Shown here: positions 1 to 11,397 of the stretch, in pieces
How positions within the stretch are numbered: the stretch's first letter is position 1
How the letters are laid out: each line of letters opens with the position of its first letter
From: Perkinsus olseni
Taxonomy: Eukaryota; Perkinsozoa; Perkinsida
Reading direction: 5' to 3'
Assembly (NCBI GenBank): GCA_013115125.1
Contig: JABANN010000400.1
Coordinates: forward strand, 1-32,680
Length of the DNA: 32,680 bases
Notes under the pieces: model-generated
Told to the model about the DNA's origin: nothing
Databases searched by the model: none
Seen by the model: only the letters and a program-made list of their open reading frames with translations
Program-made: the position numbers and the translations under genes

Positions 1-67
1 CCCGCCGTTCGTGTGGGGCTGCTCTTTGCGGGTCTGGCCGTGCGGCGGCCCCCCCCCCCCCCCGTTT

Positions 68-108
<41 letters not shown>

Positions 109-120
109 CCCCCCCGGGGT
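1..120. repeat. C-homopolymer tract at window edge
   Basis: Positions about 50-118 are almost pure C with only a few interruptions. Open frames across it give poly-proline peptides with no other protein character. A tract like this at the very start of a sequence is typical of a low-quality contig end or a collapsed simple repeat. I do not treat it as coding. Confidence 0.8.
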
Positions 121-889
121 CCACGGTTGGCTGAGCGGGATTGCCCAGGCACCCACCGGCTTGGGAGGCTGCGGGGTCAAAAGGAAGAAATCAGGGAACG
201 ATACTTCTTAACTGATAATCTCTAGGATAGACGTTCAAGAATGTTGGCGCTAGTGTCCCCCTTTGTAGTGCTAGGCTGATGACTCACGGCACAGACCACT
301 GTTTCCTGCTTCTTCGGAGGGCGCCCCGCTTCGCCGAGGCAACAATAGGATTTTTACGGGGGTTCAGCGATCTCCCGGCTTCATCGGCGTTGACGAGTAA
401 ACTACATTTATTACACATCACTCGTTTCACGCGTAACGTGCGTGAAACATGTGCGGCTACACAGAACAGCTACCGCTGATTAGTCTACTGCAATCAATGT
501 CACGCTGTCTCTGTAGGTGTCGTCTTAGCTGGCCCACCACATGCATTCGAGTAGACCACGGCCTTGGTTGTCGATATTGTGCGCCACCATCTGAATTCTA
601 ATGTCCTTCGTTGAACCAGGAGCGTCGCACTCCTGCGAATGAGGATCGACGAGCACCAAAGCGTCCCCAGAGACAAGGCGCGAGTATATAGCCTAGCGCA
701 TGAGAACGCTAGCTGTTAGACTAGCAGTGCTAGCGGTAATCACATACCTCAAAGTGCAAGAAAGGTTTCCTATTGTAGGCAATTCAGTGAGTGTGGCCTC
801 GCTTGCTAGTCGGCAGGCCCATTGGAGCGGTGGAATCATCGTTCTGACATCGATTCGTCATCCTTTGCAGTTCTCGGTGCACAGTCAAG
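121..889. other. Unassigned region, no supported gene
   Basis: No recognisable protein or RNA. Short frames on + (279-479, 700-1095) lack family resemblance. A 9-bp perfect inverted repeat (GTTTCACGC, 7-nt loop, GCGTGAAAC) lies near 424-448 and a shorter one (CAGGAG/CTCCTG) near 618-636. Confidence 0.5.
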
Positions 890-1642
890 ATGCATCTCCC
901 AATGACGAAGTTAGGCCAGTCTTGGCTCATGGGCATTCAAGCAATCACGTTGGTAGCGGCCCAAGAGATGGGGCGGCTCCTCTACACCTTGAGAAAACTA
1001 CCGCATGGCGTTCGATATCTATGAGGACCTTTATGTTGGTTTCACATTTGAGGTTGCGGGTAAACCGGCTTTCGTCGACGGTTTGTATCACTTGAACAAG
1101 AGCATCGCTACTTCCTACATACTCGATCTCAGCTCATCCGAATTGTGTAACTGGTATACACGGATGGAAGAACTTTCCCCTGAGATCGGTTTGAAAGCGG
1201 GTGACCTGATCACTTCGATCTACCGCGGTTCGGACACTATGTTCACCAAATTTCAAGCCAGGATGTAAGGTTCGTAAGGGTCACGTATCCCCTGGTCGCA
1301 GGCACTTTCCTGTACCCTGATGACGGCGAGGAAGCCATCAGGTTCGAGATCACATCTGACGCCAAAGTGTCCATAACGCTCTCGTGTGGTGTAACGCCCC
1401 CTGTGAGAACACAGTCGGGAATGGCCCTTACTTTACGGGAGTCACCTCATCAGACTCCCAGGAGCTTTTATAATGTAGCGCCTGAAAGCATGAGCACCTG
1501 CAACAAGTTCATTGCCGATGTTCGGACGAGCTGTCCTGGATTATCCGTGACGAGTGGCAGCCTCGAAGGGCTGATCTTCGTTCCGCATTCGGTGGTTATT
1601 ACAACGTTTGGTGGAAGCCGGCTGGGACTGAGAAGAAGATGA
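890..1642 (+). pseudogene. Frame-shifted gene for a secreted protein of unknown family
   Basis: Three consecutive reading frames look like one protein. Frame 2 from the ATG at 890 gives a hydrophobic leader ending near LVAAQE, read here as a signal peptide. Frame 0 from about 1005 to 1265 encodes MAFDIYEDLYVGFTFEV and continues through a Trp-containing stretch. Frame 2 again, from about 1265 to the stop at 1642, contains VRFVRVTYPLVAGTF. No GT...AG interval fits at either junction, so introns do not explain the changes. The middle segment is simply out of phase with both flanks, as two single-base indels would cause. That means either a decayed paralog or sequencing error. I do not recognise the family; similar secreted proteins of unknown function seem familiar from Perkinsus, but this is memory only. 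Confidence 0.5.
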
Positions 1643-1767
1643 GCAGTCCATTGCACGGACAGTCCGTGACGGACTCAGTACGCCACAGTCGGCGGCTTTT
1701 TTCAGAGGACCCTCTCCGGCACCGGCATTCCCACACTATTGTCCGGAATCTCACTCGGTCCCAGTAA

Positions 1768-2476
1768 CCTTACTCTTCGAGTTTTTTGAGCTCATATTGG
1801 TGCCATGCTGTTATCCTATCCGTACTTTTGCTTAGTGAAATTCACTGAGACTCCAATCAGCGGGTGATACTTTTTATTCTTGCTTTTTCTTCTGTTTGCT
1901 TCACTTTCGACAACTTTTTCTAGGAGATGGATACGGATGATTATCATTCGGTTAGAGTTCTCACTATCGGGTTTTGCGGTCCCCGTCTGGATGACGTGAC
2001 GCCGCTTCTCTCAGCCCAGTAGTACTGGGCCAGTACCACGCATCACGCCATTGCCAGTGTTGGCCAATGATCAGCTACTCACATTCCTCTTCTGGCTGAT
2101 GACGATTGAGCATTGATTGCGTGGTCCATTGACGGCGGCCCATATTAGTCGGTTCTTCCCTGCGCCTCGTGTGTCAGCGTGATATTCTCAGCATCCGTAC
2201 TTTGTTCGGGCCGAGCCATGGCCAGTCTCATCAGTCAACTCAGTGCTTAGACCAACCAAATATAGATTCGATTATGGTGGTCTCCGATCTTACACAAGTT
2301 AGCTTTCTCCGAATATCTCAGTTGCAATGAGTTGAGTACCGGGCGGGGTAACCCTAACACTTGCTAATAGGGAGAATTGCCTTCTTGGCACATGTTATCA
2401 ACATGTTTCTCTACGTTCGAAAAAGGTATATGACCAGCCGCAGGGTATGCCTTGCATACTGTTTTTCGAGTGTCTG
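1768..2476. other. Unassigned region
   Basis: No supported gene. A 31-residue frame at 1927-2022 (starting MDTDDYHSV) is too short to call. A perfect inverted repeat with one central base (GCCCAGTA g TACTGGGC) lies at 2014-2030, overlapping that frame's end. Confidence 0.4.
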
Positions 2477-2477
2477 A

Positions 2478-2662
2478 GTGTATTCAACGCTTGTTGCGTG
2501 CTCCGACGGTCGCGCTTTTACCGCACGAGACGATATTGGTCCGAGCGATGCCAATGTCGTCCCCATCGAGGAGAATATCTGCAGATACGGTACGTCCCCT
2601 GCATCCCATCGGCCGCGACAACTAACATGACAGGTCTGCATAATAGGACGCCAAATCTATAA
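2478..2662 (+). CDS. Candidate 3' exons of an unrecognised gene
   Basis: The frame beginning near 2478 reads as ordinary protein (including ARDDIGPSDANVVPIEENIC) up to a canonical donor, GTACGT, at about 2594. A 44-nt candidate intron then contains a CTAAC branch-like site and ends in ACAG. The next exon gives GLHNRTPNL and a stop at 2660-2662. The upstream exons could not be resolved. No family is recognised, and a minus-strand frame covers the same interval, so strand is uncertain. Confidence 0.25.
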
Positions 2663-3607
2663 GTGCTACACCCAATTGCTGCGTTATGAAGGTCTCCCCT
2701 CATCCTGATGGGCCATCAGGTCGGCGAGTCGAATGAACGCTAGCATTTTCAGGCTGAGAACACTACACGAGTAGAGGCACGGCGCTCATGTCAGCTTCAG
2801 ATGGCTCAGCAGTAACATAAACTCCCCGCACAGAGTTAACCAGATTGAGGAGCGTCTCCGACGGTTCACTGTGATTTTCGGTGTCGATAACGACGACCGT
2901 CGCGCTGAATGCGTTGACACGGTCGGGTTGACAGTGCATCAATACCATGTATTAATGAGATAACTCAACCATGTTAGAGTAACGAGCAAGTCAGAAGCGC
3001 TCGTGGCCGTTACTGAAATTCTACAATCATCAGTTGCCGACGAGTGTGACGGTGACGCGACGTCACCGGTGACTGCTCCTGGGTCTACCACATCTTTCGT
3101 CGAGGGTCTGGGCGAACAGCAGTAAACACACTGTATCCTGTCTTCTAATCAAGACCTCCAAGGTGAATCTCACTGACAGTATCACTCCCAAGATGGTGGG
3201 AGTGCCCGAGAATGTTTCCGTGGATCACGACACCTCCCGTCAAGAGACAGCCTCCTCCTAGCGCGGCCAATCTGCTAGTAACGCTGGGCAGGCGTGCAGG
3301 CGTTTGTAGAGACCTCAGATTCGATGATCGAATTTCGATCCTATTCAGAGCTATTCTATAGTAGTCTGTGCGACCCACTCTGCGGGTGGTAGGGGAAATT
3401 TGAGATGGTTCGTGAATCATTTGGCTCATATTCGAGACTCAGTCGATGCTTTTCCCTTGCGCCAGTTTCTCTCACGCAGCCAATCCGTAGAGTAGTAGTC
3501 GTAAGAGTAAGAGTAAGAATACCCGGTTTCACAACTACAGTAGCTTGGTTGCATCGCATGCAGTGAAGATCACTCCAGTGACTGGAATCCAGTCGTCAAT
3601 TCACTCC
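2663..3607. other. Unassigned region with weak coding signal
   Basis: Several short open stretches occur on both strands: minus 2763-2948, plus about 2964-3125, and minus 3145-3429. Some read like protein but none matches a family, and no consistent exon chain was found. It may hold a diverged or broken gene just upstream of the PI-PLC-like gene. Confidence 0.3.
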
Positions 3608-4664
3608 ATGGCCTTGCTGCTTACCTTGGTAATCCTTCAGTCGGCTACGACTTCTGGCCGGACTCGTGAATTTGGAGATATTCCCCTGAATGAATGGCCG
3701 ATGCTGATGTGAGTGCAGCGCCGTCACATCACCTGATAACCGGTCTCAGGTCTCACGACTCTGCCACTGGGTACATCTCCGAAAAAACTTTCCTATGGCA
3801 ATTATCTAAGACACAAAATGGTGATTTCACAGCACAGCTGAATTGTGGTGTCAGAGCGTTCGACCTTCGCCCTTTGTGCAACGCAGACGGCGTTTATATG
3901 CATCATGGGATTCAGCCCATCAAATATAGGATAGAAGATGTTGTAAAGGACATAATCACCTGGGCTGGTGAACATCCGAGGGAGTTCATCTCGCTGGTTA
4001 ACAGTCACTACTCTCCCAACACCGATGACTGTAAGGGCAAAGTTTGGCAGACTATGGCTACTCTGAATCTCATGCCATCTATTGGATCGGATGGGTCATG
4101 TGATAGGCTGAAGGGCCTCACCACCAATCAGGCTATGAAGATGACTGCACTTACAGGAGGTAATACACCGTCCTCAAATTATGTCCTCTCTTGCCGCTTC
4201 TCACGGAGCAATTCTCAGGTGGGCATGTCTTCGTTCTGGAGGGTGAGGGTATGTGCGTCGATGCCAACTACGATGCCTCTCTTACATGCTACCGTGAGAA
4301 TGGAGACTGTCTTAAGGGGTCACCCGGCAGTGAAGACATCAACAAAGAGTTGTTCCTTTACATCAATGAAACTGCCTCCAGGAAACCCAAGACTAATCTG
4401 ACTACGATCCAAGCGCATTGGCAATATGATTCGACGTCAGTAGAGAAGATGCTCAAGGCCGGGTCGAATATCCTGAATGATACGAAGCTCAGCGGCATCA
4501 ACAAGAAGCTCATTGGTATCATTCCGCAGCTGGAATATATCAATCTCCTCGAAGTCGATAATGCCTGTCTCGATGGGGTTGAATTGGCTGAATCTTTGAA
4601 GGCCCGGAGAGAGAATCTTGGCCAAGGTCAGGCCGGTTCTACAACCACAAGTGATAGCACTTGA
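3608..4664 (+). CDS. Secreted PI-PLC X-domain-containing protein
   Basis: Three exons, 3608-3708, 3750-4159 and 4219-4664, give 318 aa. Both introns are GT-AG (41 and 59 nt) and restore one frame. The ATG at 3608 starts a hydrophobic leader (MALLLTLVILQS) that reads as a signal peptide, so the product is probably secreted or surface-located. The catalytic region of the family is visible: SHDSATG supplies the first active-site His, RAFDLR the next conserved Arg/Asp block, and MHHG the second His. In this family the two His drive phosphodiester cleavage of phosphatidylinositol. The usual GSHDS has Met in place of Gly here. The C-terminal half has a Cys-containing segment (MCVDANYDASLTCY) and no C2 or EF-hand, so it resembles the small bacterial-type X-domain proteins, not the large eukaryotic PLCs. 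Activity is inferred. Confidence 0.85.
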
Positions 4665-5415
4665 CTCCTATCATAGAAGCCAATTATTTATTGATCTATT
4701 CTCTTTCCGTTGCCTTTTGTATTTACACCACTAGCTTAAGCTACCATACATCTCATCACTTGGTTTTTTCAAGACCAACCATTATCAATATTCTCTTTGT
4801 TTGTTGCGATACACCTTCTCCCTATGCAGTGTCACGGGGCTTATTAAGTTATAGAGGATAACGGAGCATTTAGATTGCCCTTGCGTTCAATTCGAACCTT
4901 TCACACTGTGTGTCAGTCACACACCGAGTCTCACTTCGACGTTGGGCGGGAACAAGTTTGCTGGACAGTGAAACCCTCCTTTTTTCCTGGTTCGGCAGCC
5001 GTTTCACGCGCGGGCGGATGCTGTATGACTGATGGCGATTATAGGCTGCATGCACTTTATGTGAGCGTATCTCCCCACCAGAGAAAAAAGGGTTTTAACG
5101 CCAAAAGAGACGTCATCATCAGTGGTAGCGGTATCCCAGGCTCTCACCACGACAAATGTGTTGAATGCGTTTGTCGTGGTGAGAGCCGTCGTGAGAGCCG
5201 TGGTGAGGGCTGATTGAAGGATTCATGATGGCAACCACAGAAATCGAGATAATCGGCCTCGTGGTCGGTGGTCCTTAGATTACCTCACGATGGCTATCAG
5301 GGCTCACGAATTAACGCAATGTCCCCATCTAAGCGAAGGTAGCAGAAAAGAGCGTCGGGCAATAGTACAGGTGAATGTTTGCAAATAATGGTCAATAAGT
5401 CTCTTCGTGTTCGTG
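4665..5415. other. Intergenic region between convergent genes
   Basis: No supported gene. It separates the 3' ends of the plus-strand PI-PLC-like gene and the minus-strand TMEM245-like gene. It is AT- and pyrimidine-rich just after 4664 and contains the strong hairpin at 5139-5187. Confidence 0.6.
5139..5187. repeat. Perfect 18-bp inverted repeat (hairpin)
   Basis: GGCTCTCACCACGACAAA at 5139-5156 is exactly complementary to 5170-5187, with a 13-nt loop. The sequence after it (to about 5210) repeats GTGAGAGCCGT-like units. Lying between two convergent 3' ends, it could affect transcript 3' ends on either strand, which is inference. There is no U-tract like that of a bacterial terminator. Confidence 0.85.
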
Positions 5416-8400
5416 TCAATCGTTATCACCTTCGGCTTTCATCTGTTGCTGGCCTGCGAACTCCCTTTCAATCGACTCTTTGGCTTGCCGTAGGAGATGC
5501 TCCAAGAGACCGCTCGGCACCGACGGTAATTTGGCGTTATCAACACTGAATGCCTCCTCCTTGTAGTCCGACTTGGGTGTCATCAAGCCCGAGACCGAGG
5601 CACTCCGGTTCAATCCAGACGGGCCGCATTTCCCAGCATGCCATTCAGACGCCACTGTATAAAGTGTGAAGGGCACAGTTGCGATGGCCGGGCCGAGGAT
5701 GACCCCACGGGCGCCGAACCAGCTGACACCGAGGCCGACGGCGACTGCGGACATCCACGGATTAGCATCGGGGATCTCTGAATAGATCGCCGGCCCCACA
5801 TACCACCAGACGAGGAAGTTGAGCACAGTGGCTATGGCACCGCAGACTTGCGCCATACCTCGGTCGTAGGAGAGGAAGATGTAGGGTACAATTAAGAAGG
5901 ACACTAAGCACGGGGATACCTGACCATTAGTTGGTGATGGAGTGGTATGAATGGGGACCTACCACTGGGAGAAGGCCAATAATAAAGGCGATGCAGGCCG
6001 GTATATAGGCCACTGGACAATCAAATACCTGAGATCGGGAAGCTAATGGACGAGCAAAGCACGATTTATCTCACAACCTACAGAGAAGACAAGCCACGTG
6101 TATACAGCATGGAATAGGGACATCTTAATTGCACTATAGAGTATGGCCTTGAGGGCCCTACGGACGATGTTGTAGAGGTAGAAGGAAGGGTCGATCACTT
6201 GTAGCACCTAATAAATAGGAGGAATACTTCACAGGCTGCCGAGGGCACGGATGTTTCATCAACAGCGGACAGCACTATGTGATATACGACCTCTTCCCCA
6301 CAGTGCAGCACGACCGCCGCTTGTCGCTTACAGTGGCCATGTAGTCATGCAGGCCTCCCTGCTCCGACTGTAGGAGGTAGTATAAAGCCGTTACAGCAAA
6401 GAAGAAGTGGAAGAGGGAGTCCACCAATGTCCCAACTATACCACTCACCACACTTAACGAAAACTGTATACCAGCCTGAGGGAGAACAACATCGAGGCAA
6501 GCGATGATACTGGTGGTGGTACTAGAGAGGCATGTCCGGAGGCTGCGAGGAGGTCCATGAGAAGGCTCCCGACGAGCGTAACAGCGCTGCTCTGCGTGGG
6601 GTTATCTTCCGTCTCTCGATCCACAGGGCCATGGGCGTTGGCACCCGCGTCGTAATACTGGCGTACCTGAAAACCCCCTCATCGCGACGTGTTGGCAGTT
6701 CATTGCCGATGACCTCCTTGTATGCCGACAGCAGCATAGATGGGGAAGTGACTAAAGACTTCAAGTTCCAATCCTGCAACAGCCGGGCAACCTCAGTAGT
6801 GTTGCCCAGTGGCACTGCCGGGTGACCACTGGTGCCCATAGTGTAGCTGTCATCGAAGATATCTTCAACCCCCTTCGCATAGGTGCATCCCGGGAAGGAT
6901 CCGACACACTGGAGGAACACCTCATCCCCAGCGGATGATGATGAAGACACATATGGTACTGAGGCGTTGGTTGCACCGCCCGATAGTATCTGAGCAGTGA
7001 CGTATAAGAAGGAGAACAGGTAGAAATTTCGGTAATGTCGTTGCTTTGTAATATATTTCTTTCCCCTGTCCATTCGGATGAGTGGTTTTCGACCTTACCC
7101 GGCGCCCTGAATTGCCAGGCTCGAGGGCCTTGAGCCTGGGCATGTAGACAAAACTGTTGAGAGGCACTACACTACTAATTTTCATCACGGCTACCAATCC
7201 CCATAGCGACAATTGATATCACGACAACCAAAGGGTATTAATTTTAGATTAATAATTTATCGTCCAACATGTTGAATAACCTGGCTTCCGCTGCGGCTGT
7301 TTGGGTCATGATTAGGCGACAGATAAGTCCTATGAATGAATGAATGAACTGGACGTCAGTTCGAGGTTTAGTAGGGTTCAATGAACAATTGGCCACGAAT
7401 TGTCGCGATCGCGTATTAAGTTCAGAATTGCCTCAGCTGAGTTTGTTAATGTGTTTGTTTGACAATCAGAAGGACCCGAGTTGAATCTAGGCAAATACTA
7501 ATAGGTTAATACTGGCAAATACTTAAATCTAGGTTAATACTGGTGCCAGTATTAACCCACTCAATCTCATATCCACGTGGAAGCTTCGCCTTTCCCGTGC
7601 GAGTCAAGTTGACTCAGTCAACAGTGTTGACTCAACACCTCTTACGCGGTGTCTTTACCACCGCCTTGCTCTCCTTATCGCCTTTCTCATCCCCTGGTAA
7701 CGCCTGTTTGGCGATGCTAACGACTCGCTGATGAAGTATCGGCGATAATCATCGACCAGGCGCGCGCTGACCCTCACGCACGAGCCGACAAAAGACATCA
7801 AGCCCTGCATCACTGCAGGCTCTAGTTGGGTTTTTCACCTCGTCTCTCAAGTCGGGAGGGGCCAGCCGTCCAGGCCAGTAGGCCGGAATGGAAGCACATC
7901 TAGCTTATGTACTTTTGAGAACCCACACGTCGTGAATCACGAGGTGTGGCTTCCCAATATCACGTTTCGTGATGCCGGCCGGGATTCCCGGCCCGCGGGG
8001 CGACTGTCGATTCGGTAAAGGCGGTCTTGATGGGCCCAACACGTCCGGCCCGGAAGTTCCGGGCAGAGAGCCTGAAGCAATCGCGCGCGATAGCCGCTTC
8101 GCACTCACCACAAAAGTCCTCATCGCATTTCGACTATCGGAAATTTCGATTCGAAATCACCATACCGGACTGGGTACAAACCCCAGTCAGCACTCCCACA
8201 GCTTGTGATAAAATTACTCCGCCTCCGGTATTCCGGGAGAATTTGTGGGCCCGGCCCACAGGCAAGCTCTAGCCCACTGTGGGCTGCCCTTAGCTCTTAC
8301 AGCTCAGCGTCCATTGCAGACTTGAAACGGTTGTTTGGTCGGACGGCCTCCCGGGAAATGTTTGGGCACGGGGTCCTAGTAGCGCCAACGGTAATTGCCC

Positions 8401-11193
8401 AACCCATTCTATAATCATCTGTGACACCGGTACTTCTCACCAGCTTCTCGGCAGCACTCAGCACAACGCCAAGGGATAGGTCACTTATTATTGGGTAGTT
8501 GTCGTTACACCATGGGTGCCCCGGCCCAACCAGCTGGTAGTAACCATCAGAGCTTTCAGCGTTTGTGAGTGGTCGGAAGGGGCGCCAGCCAACGGCGGGT
8601 CTACACCATACCCACAGTTGACATAATGCTGCGGCGCGGACGTCGCTGGACACTCAACCATTGTTCAACTGGTAGCTTGTCAGATGTGATATTTTGCACA
8701 ACCCTCTCCGTAAAGCAATCGAATAGACGAGTTTTCAAAATAGGTTTCAGGACTAGCAGGGCAGTAGTGAGCCGAGAAGTTTGACTTGGGACTCCCAAGT
8801 TGGGAGGGCCTCAGCATTAGATACGGAATATCACGAGGATTTCGAAAAGTTTCTTCTTCAAACTCGCCCTGTGAGAGTTTTTGGTGGGACAGGCTGTATT
8901 CTGCAAGTTAACAGCCTGTGTGATAGTATATAACAATATTCAGACCAGACAAGTACCGTCTATGTGATGAGAACTTCTCATTGAGAAGTAATTCTTATCC
9001 GATCTGAATGCCATATCTGAATGCAGCTGAGATTTTTCCAGCTCAGCCTGAGCTGGAAAAATCGAGTGAAGGATCACAGGCCATGACAACCGATCTATAT
9101 AAGTACCTCAGTTGACTCAAATCGATCTCCCAATCTTTCCTACCGTACCCGCAAACGGTGATGTATTACCATTTCGATGTAGTTGTAGAGATCCCTAGTC
9201 TTGGTGGTCACGGAGTCCGTCTCGATAAAGTGCGTCACCGCGTCACTCGCAGCTGAGTAGGCCAGCTCCGCGTACTGCTTGTAGGGATGAAGCGCCTGCA
9301 TCTCCAGCAGACTTCGCGCGCCACGGAATAGACTGCCAATGGCGTCCCAGAGAAAGGCAAATTCAAGGGATATATTATAACCGATGTAGGCCGCCAGGAC
9401 AGTACCCAAGACAGAGAAAAGGATCATCACGCTGGTGGCGGAGATGAAATCCGCGTTGGACTTTATGAAATTGTTGCATGCTCTACCACACCATGACCAC
9501 ATCATCAAGAAGCCATCATAGGAGGCCGTGAAGATGCGCTGGCTGATACGCCGTAGTGCGGTATGGGAGCCTCCATCCTCCGCCACTGAGGTGGGGTCGT
9601 CGATGCTGTCAGGATCCGAGGGCGGCCCTTCTGATGATGACTCACAACTCGGTGACTCAGACGCCGCGACCTGAACCAGAACACTACCTGCTGATAGTCA
9701 ACAAGGCATCACCACACGAACCGGTAAATGAGTTCGTCCGCTGTATCGCCCACCGCTTCTACTACCCTTTAGGTACTTCACTTTCTCGTACCATTTTCAA
9801 CAATGACCCCGGGATCTTATTTTTATGGTGCCTTACTGATGATACCACGACTATCGCTCTATCGTATGATTTGCGGCTAATAATATCAATACTCTCACTG
9901 GTATCGTTTCTGGAGCTAACTAGAGATATAAATTAGTACTATCATAATTCTGACGTGGCCAGACGCCCGACTTTCCCAGAAGTCCATGTAATGCGATACC
10001 ACAACTCGACCACCACCTGCGCACTTCGAGGCCCTTCCCCTCACTACACTATTATCATCATCGGGCCGGTCTTCCCTGCCAGCTGGAGTGGTACTCCGTT
10101 TCCCTCCACTGGCCTTCCTAGACCTACTCCTCGACCGACTCCGCCGCGTACTACTACCGGCTGTACTGCTCCTCGTTCTCCTTCTACTTTTATGCAGATA
10201 CAAGAACACTTTCCCGAGACCACATAGCCATCGCACCACCAAGACGGACACGGCGATGATGGTCACGTATCGGAATATAGCGCTGTATATTGCTGGGAAG
10301 GCCCAAGCAAACTTCCAAAAATAAAGATATAATATTACCGCGCGCCACAAAATTCTGAAGTACAGACTGCTACCACCATCGTCCCTCGGCAGTAGTACAT
10401 AAACCAGACAGCGATACAACACAGTGGCCGCGTCCCTGGCTTGCCGAAGAGACATCTTGAGGATGGCGCGAGAAGGGCTCAGTGGGGCTTCGGCTCCCCC
10501 ACCTCTGCTCTGCATTAGGGAAGGTGCGGCGGTGGACTCCTCGTCCTATGAAGAAGCGCCGATGTACTGGCTAGAGGAATCTAATGCCCACGCACGGCTC
10601 AGATACGACTATCACAAACAGGCCTTCTTTGATACCAATTTTTTCGTAATTCATGGCCGATAAATTTCCCCCCAACAACACGAACGACGAGCTCCTACCT
10701 GAGCGAATTGCGCTGTTGCAGAGTGGTGGCCGTCACGATCCGTTGATGTCGCGTCATCCCTGTATACCAGCACCGACCCACTAGGCCTCGACCTCCGGCC
10801 AGAGCGCCACTCCTGCGGGCTGCGTACCGTAATTTGTGGTATGTGAAATAAATTCAGCAACGCACTCTTGATAACTTGCTTCGGCGGGAACAACAAAAGG
10901 TACGCCACAATAACCCAGAAGAGCGTCTGCAGGAAGGGATACAGCAGCACATAATTCAGCCCCAGCAAAGCAGTAACACCGATGCACAGTAGAATGACCA
11001 AGTACGCCCGCACCCACATCGAGGGCTGCGCTGAGGCCCTGCTCGACTCGTACACTACACGAGTAAGACGCCGTTCTAAGCGGACCTCGTGATCATAGAG
11101 GGCCTCCGTGAAGGCATGCACTAGCTTGACATCATCCTGATACCTCTCGCCATCAGGCCGCCCTGCATCATGAGTGATGGAAGGCCCAGACAT
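5416..11193 (-). CDS. TMEM245-like (AI-2E permease-fold) membrane protein
   Basis: Nine exons on the minus strand: 11193-10699, 10545-10000, 9670-9170, 6989-6667, 6589-6523, 6475-6332, 6207-6082, 6028-5963, 5919-5416. They join in frame to 923 aa, close to human TMEM245 (about 880). The N-terminus has two membrane segments with LYPFLQTLFWVIVAYLLLF. Exon 2 carries further hydrophobic stretches and an Arg/Ser-repeat loop. The C-terminal half follows the family block by block: FFFAVTALYYLL, then ALKAILYSAIKMSLFHAVYTW, VAYIPACIAFIIGLLPVV, YVGPAIYSEIPDANPW and GARGVILGPAI. The last is the glycine-rich AI-2E/UPF0118 signature. Its function is not established in eukaryotes; it is probably an integral membrane transporter-like protein. 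The exon 4/5 acceptor could be 3 nt further along. Intron 3 (6990-9169) is far larger than the others. Confidence 0.88.
6990..9169 (-). other. 2.18-kb intron of the TMEM245-like gene, palindrome-rich
   Basis: The donor GTAATAC follows IEM in exon 3 and the acceptor CTGCTCAG precedes exon 4; both are phase 0. Other introns in the gene are 43-329 nt. The interval holds many short perfect inverted repeats and repeated units (GGTTAATACTGG at 7504-7515 and 7532-7543, inverted at 7546-7557). A minus-strand open frame at 8297-8653 (118 codons) looks moderately protein-like but matches no family. A small extra exon near 7085-7200 cannot be excluded. An inserted, decayed non-autonomous element would explain the size, but no terminal repeats or target duplication were found. 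Confidence 0.6.
9031..9063. repeat. 16-bp perfect inverted repeat with one central base
   Basis: GATTTTTCCAGCTCAG at 9031-9046, then c9047, then its exact complement at 9048-9063. It lies in the large TMEM245 intron, about 105 bases from the exon 3 donor on the intron side. Confidence 0.9.
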
Positions 11194-11397
11194 GATGACC
11201 TCATAGGATACTGAAGCGATACCACTCTCTCCAAGCTGGAGACTTGCCCCTTAGTGACTTGATAACACAGAGCCGACTATCTATGATACTGATGGAGAAA
11301 GTCTGAACACTCTATGCAAACAGTCTTGAAAAACAACAACATCGACAACAGGGACCATCTTATAATACTACCACACATCTCACTATAAATTACTAGC

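Noticed and set aside
11-225. Proline-rich open frames at the left edge
   Set aside because: They translate the C-homopolymer tract only.
6208-6331. Possible extra 42-nt exon within a 124-nt TMEM245 intron
   Set aside because: It would need a 25-nt intron and adds residues with no counterpart in the family; direct joining fits the homology well.
8297-8653. 118-codon minus-strand open frame in the large TMEM245 intron
   Set aside because: It reads moderately like protein but has no family match or splice support, and overlapping frames are open on the other strand.
10088-10324. Plus-strand open frames opposite TMEM245 exon 2
   Set aside because: Mirror frames of a well-supported minus-strand exon; leucine/proline-rich composition is the complement of the Arg/Ser segment.
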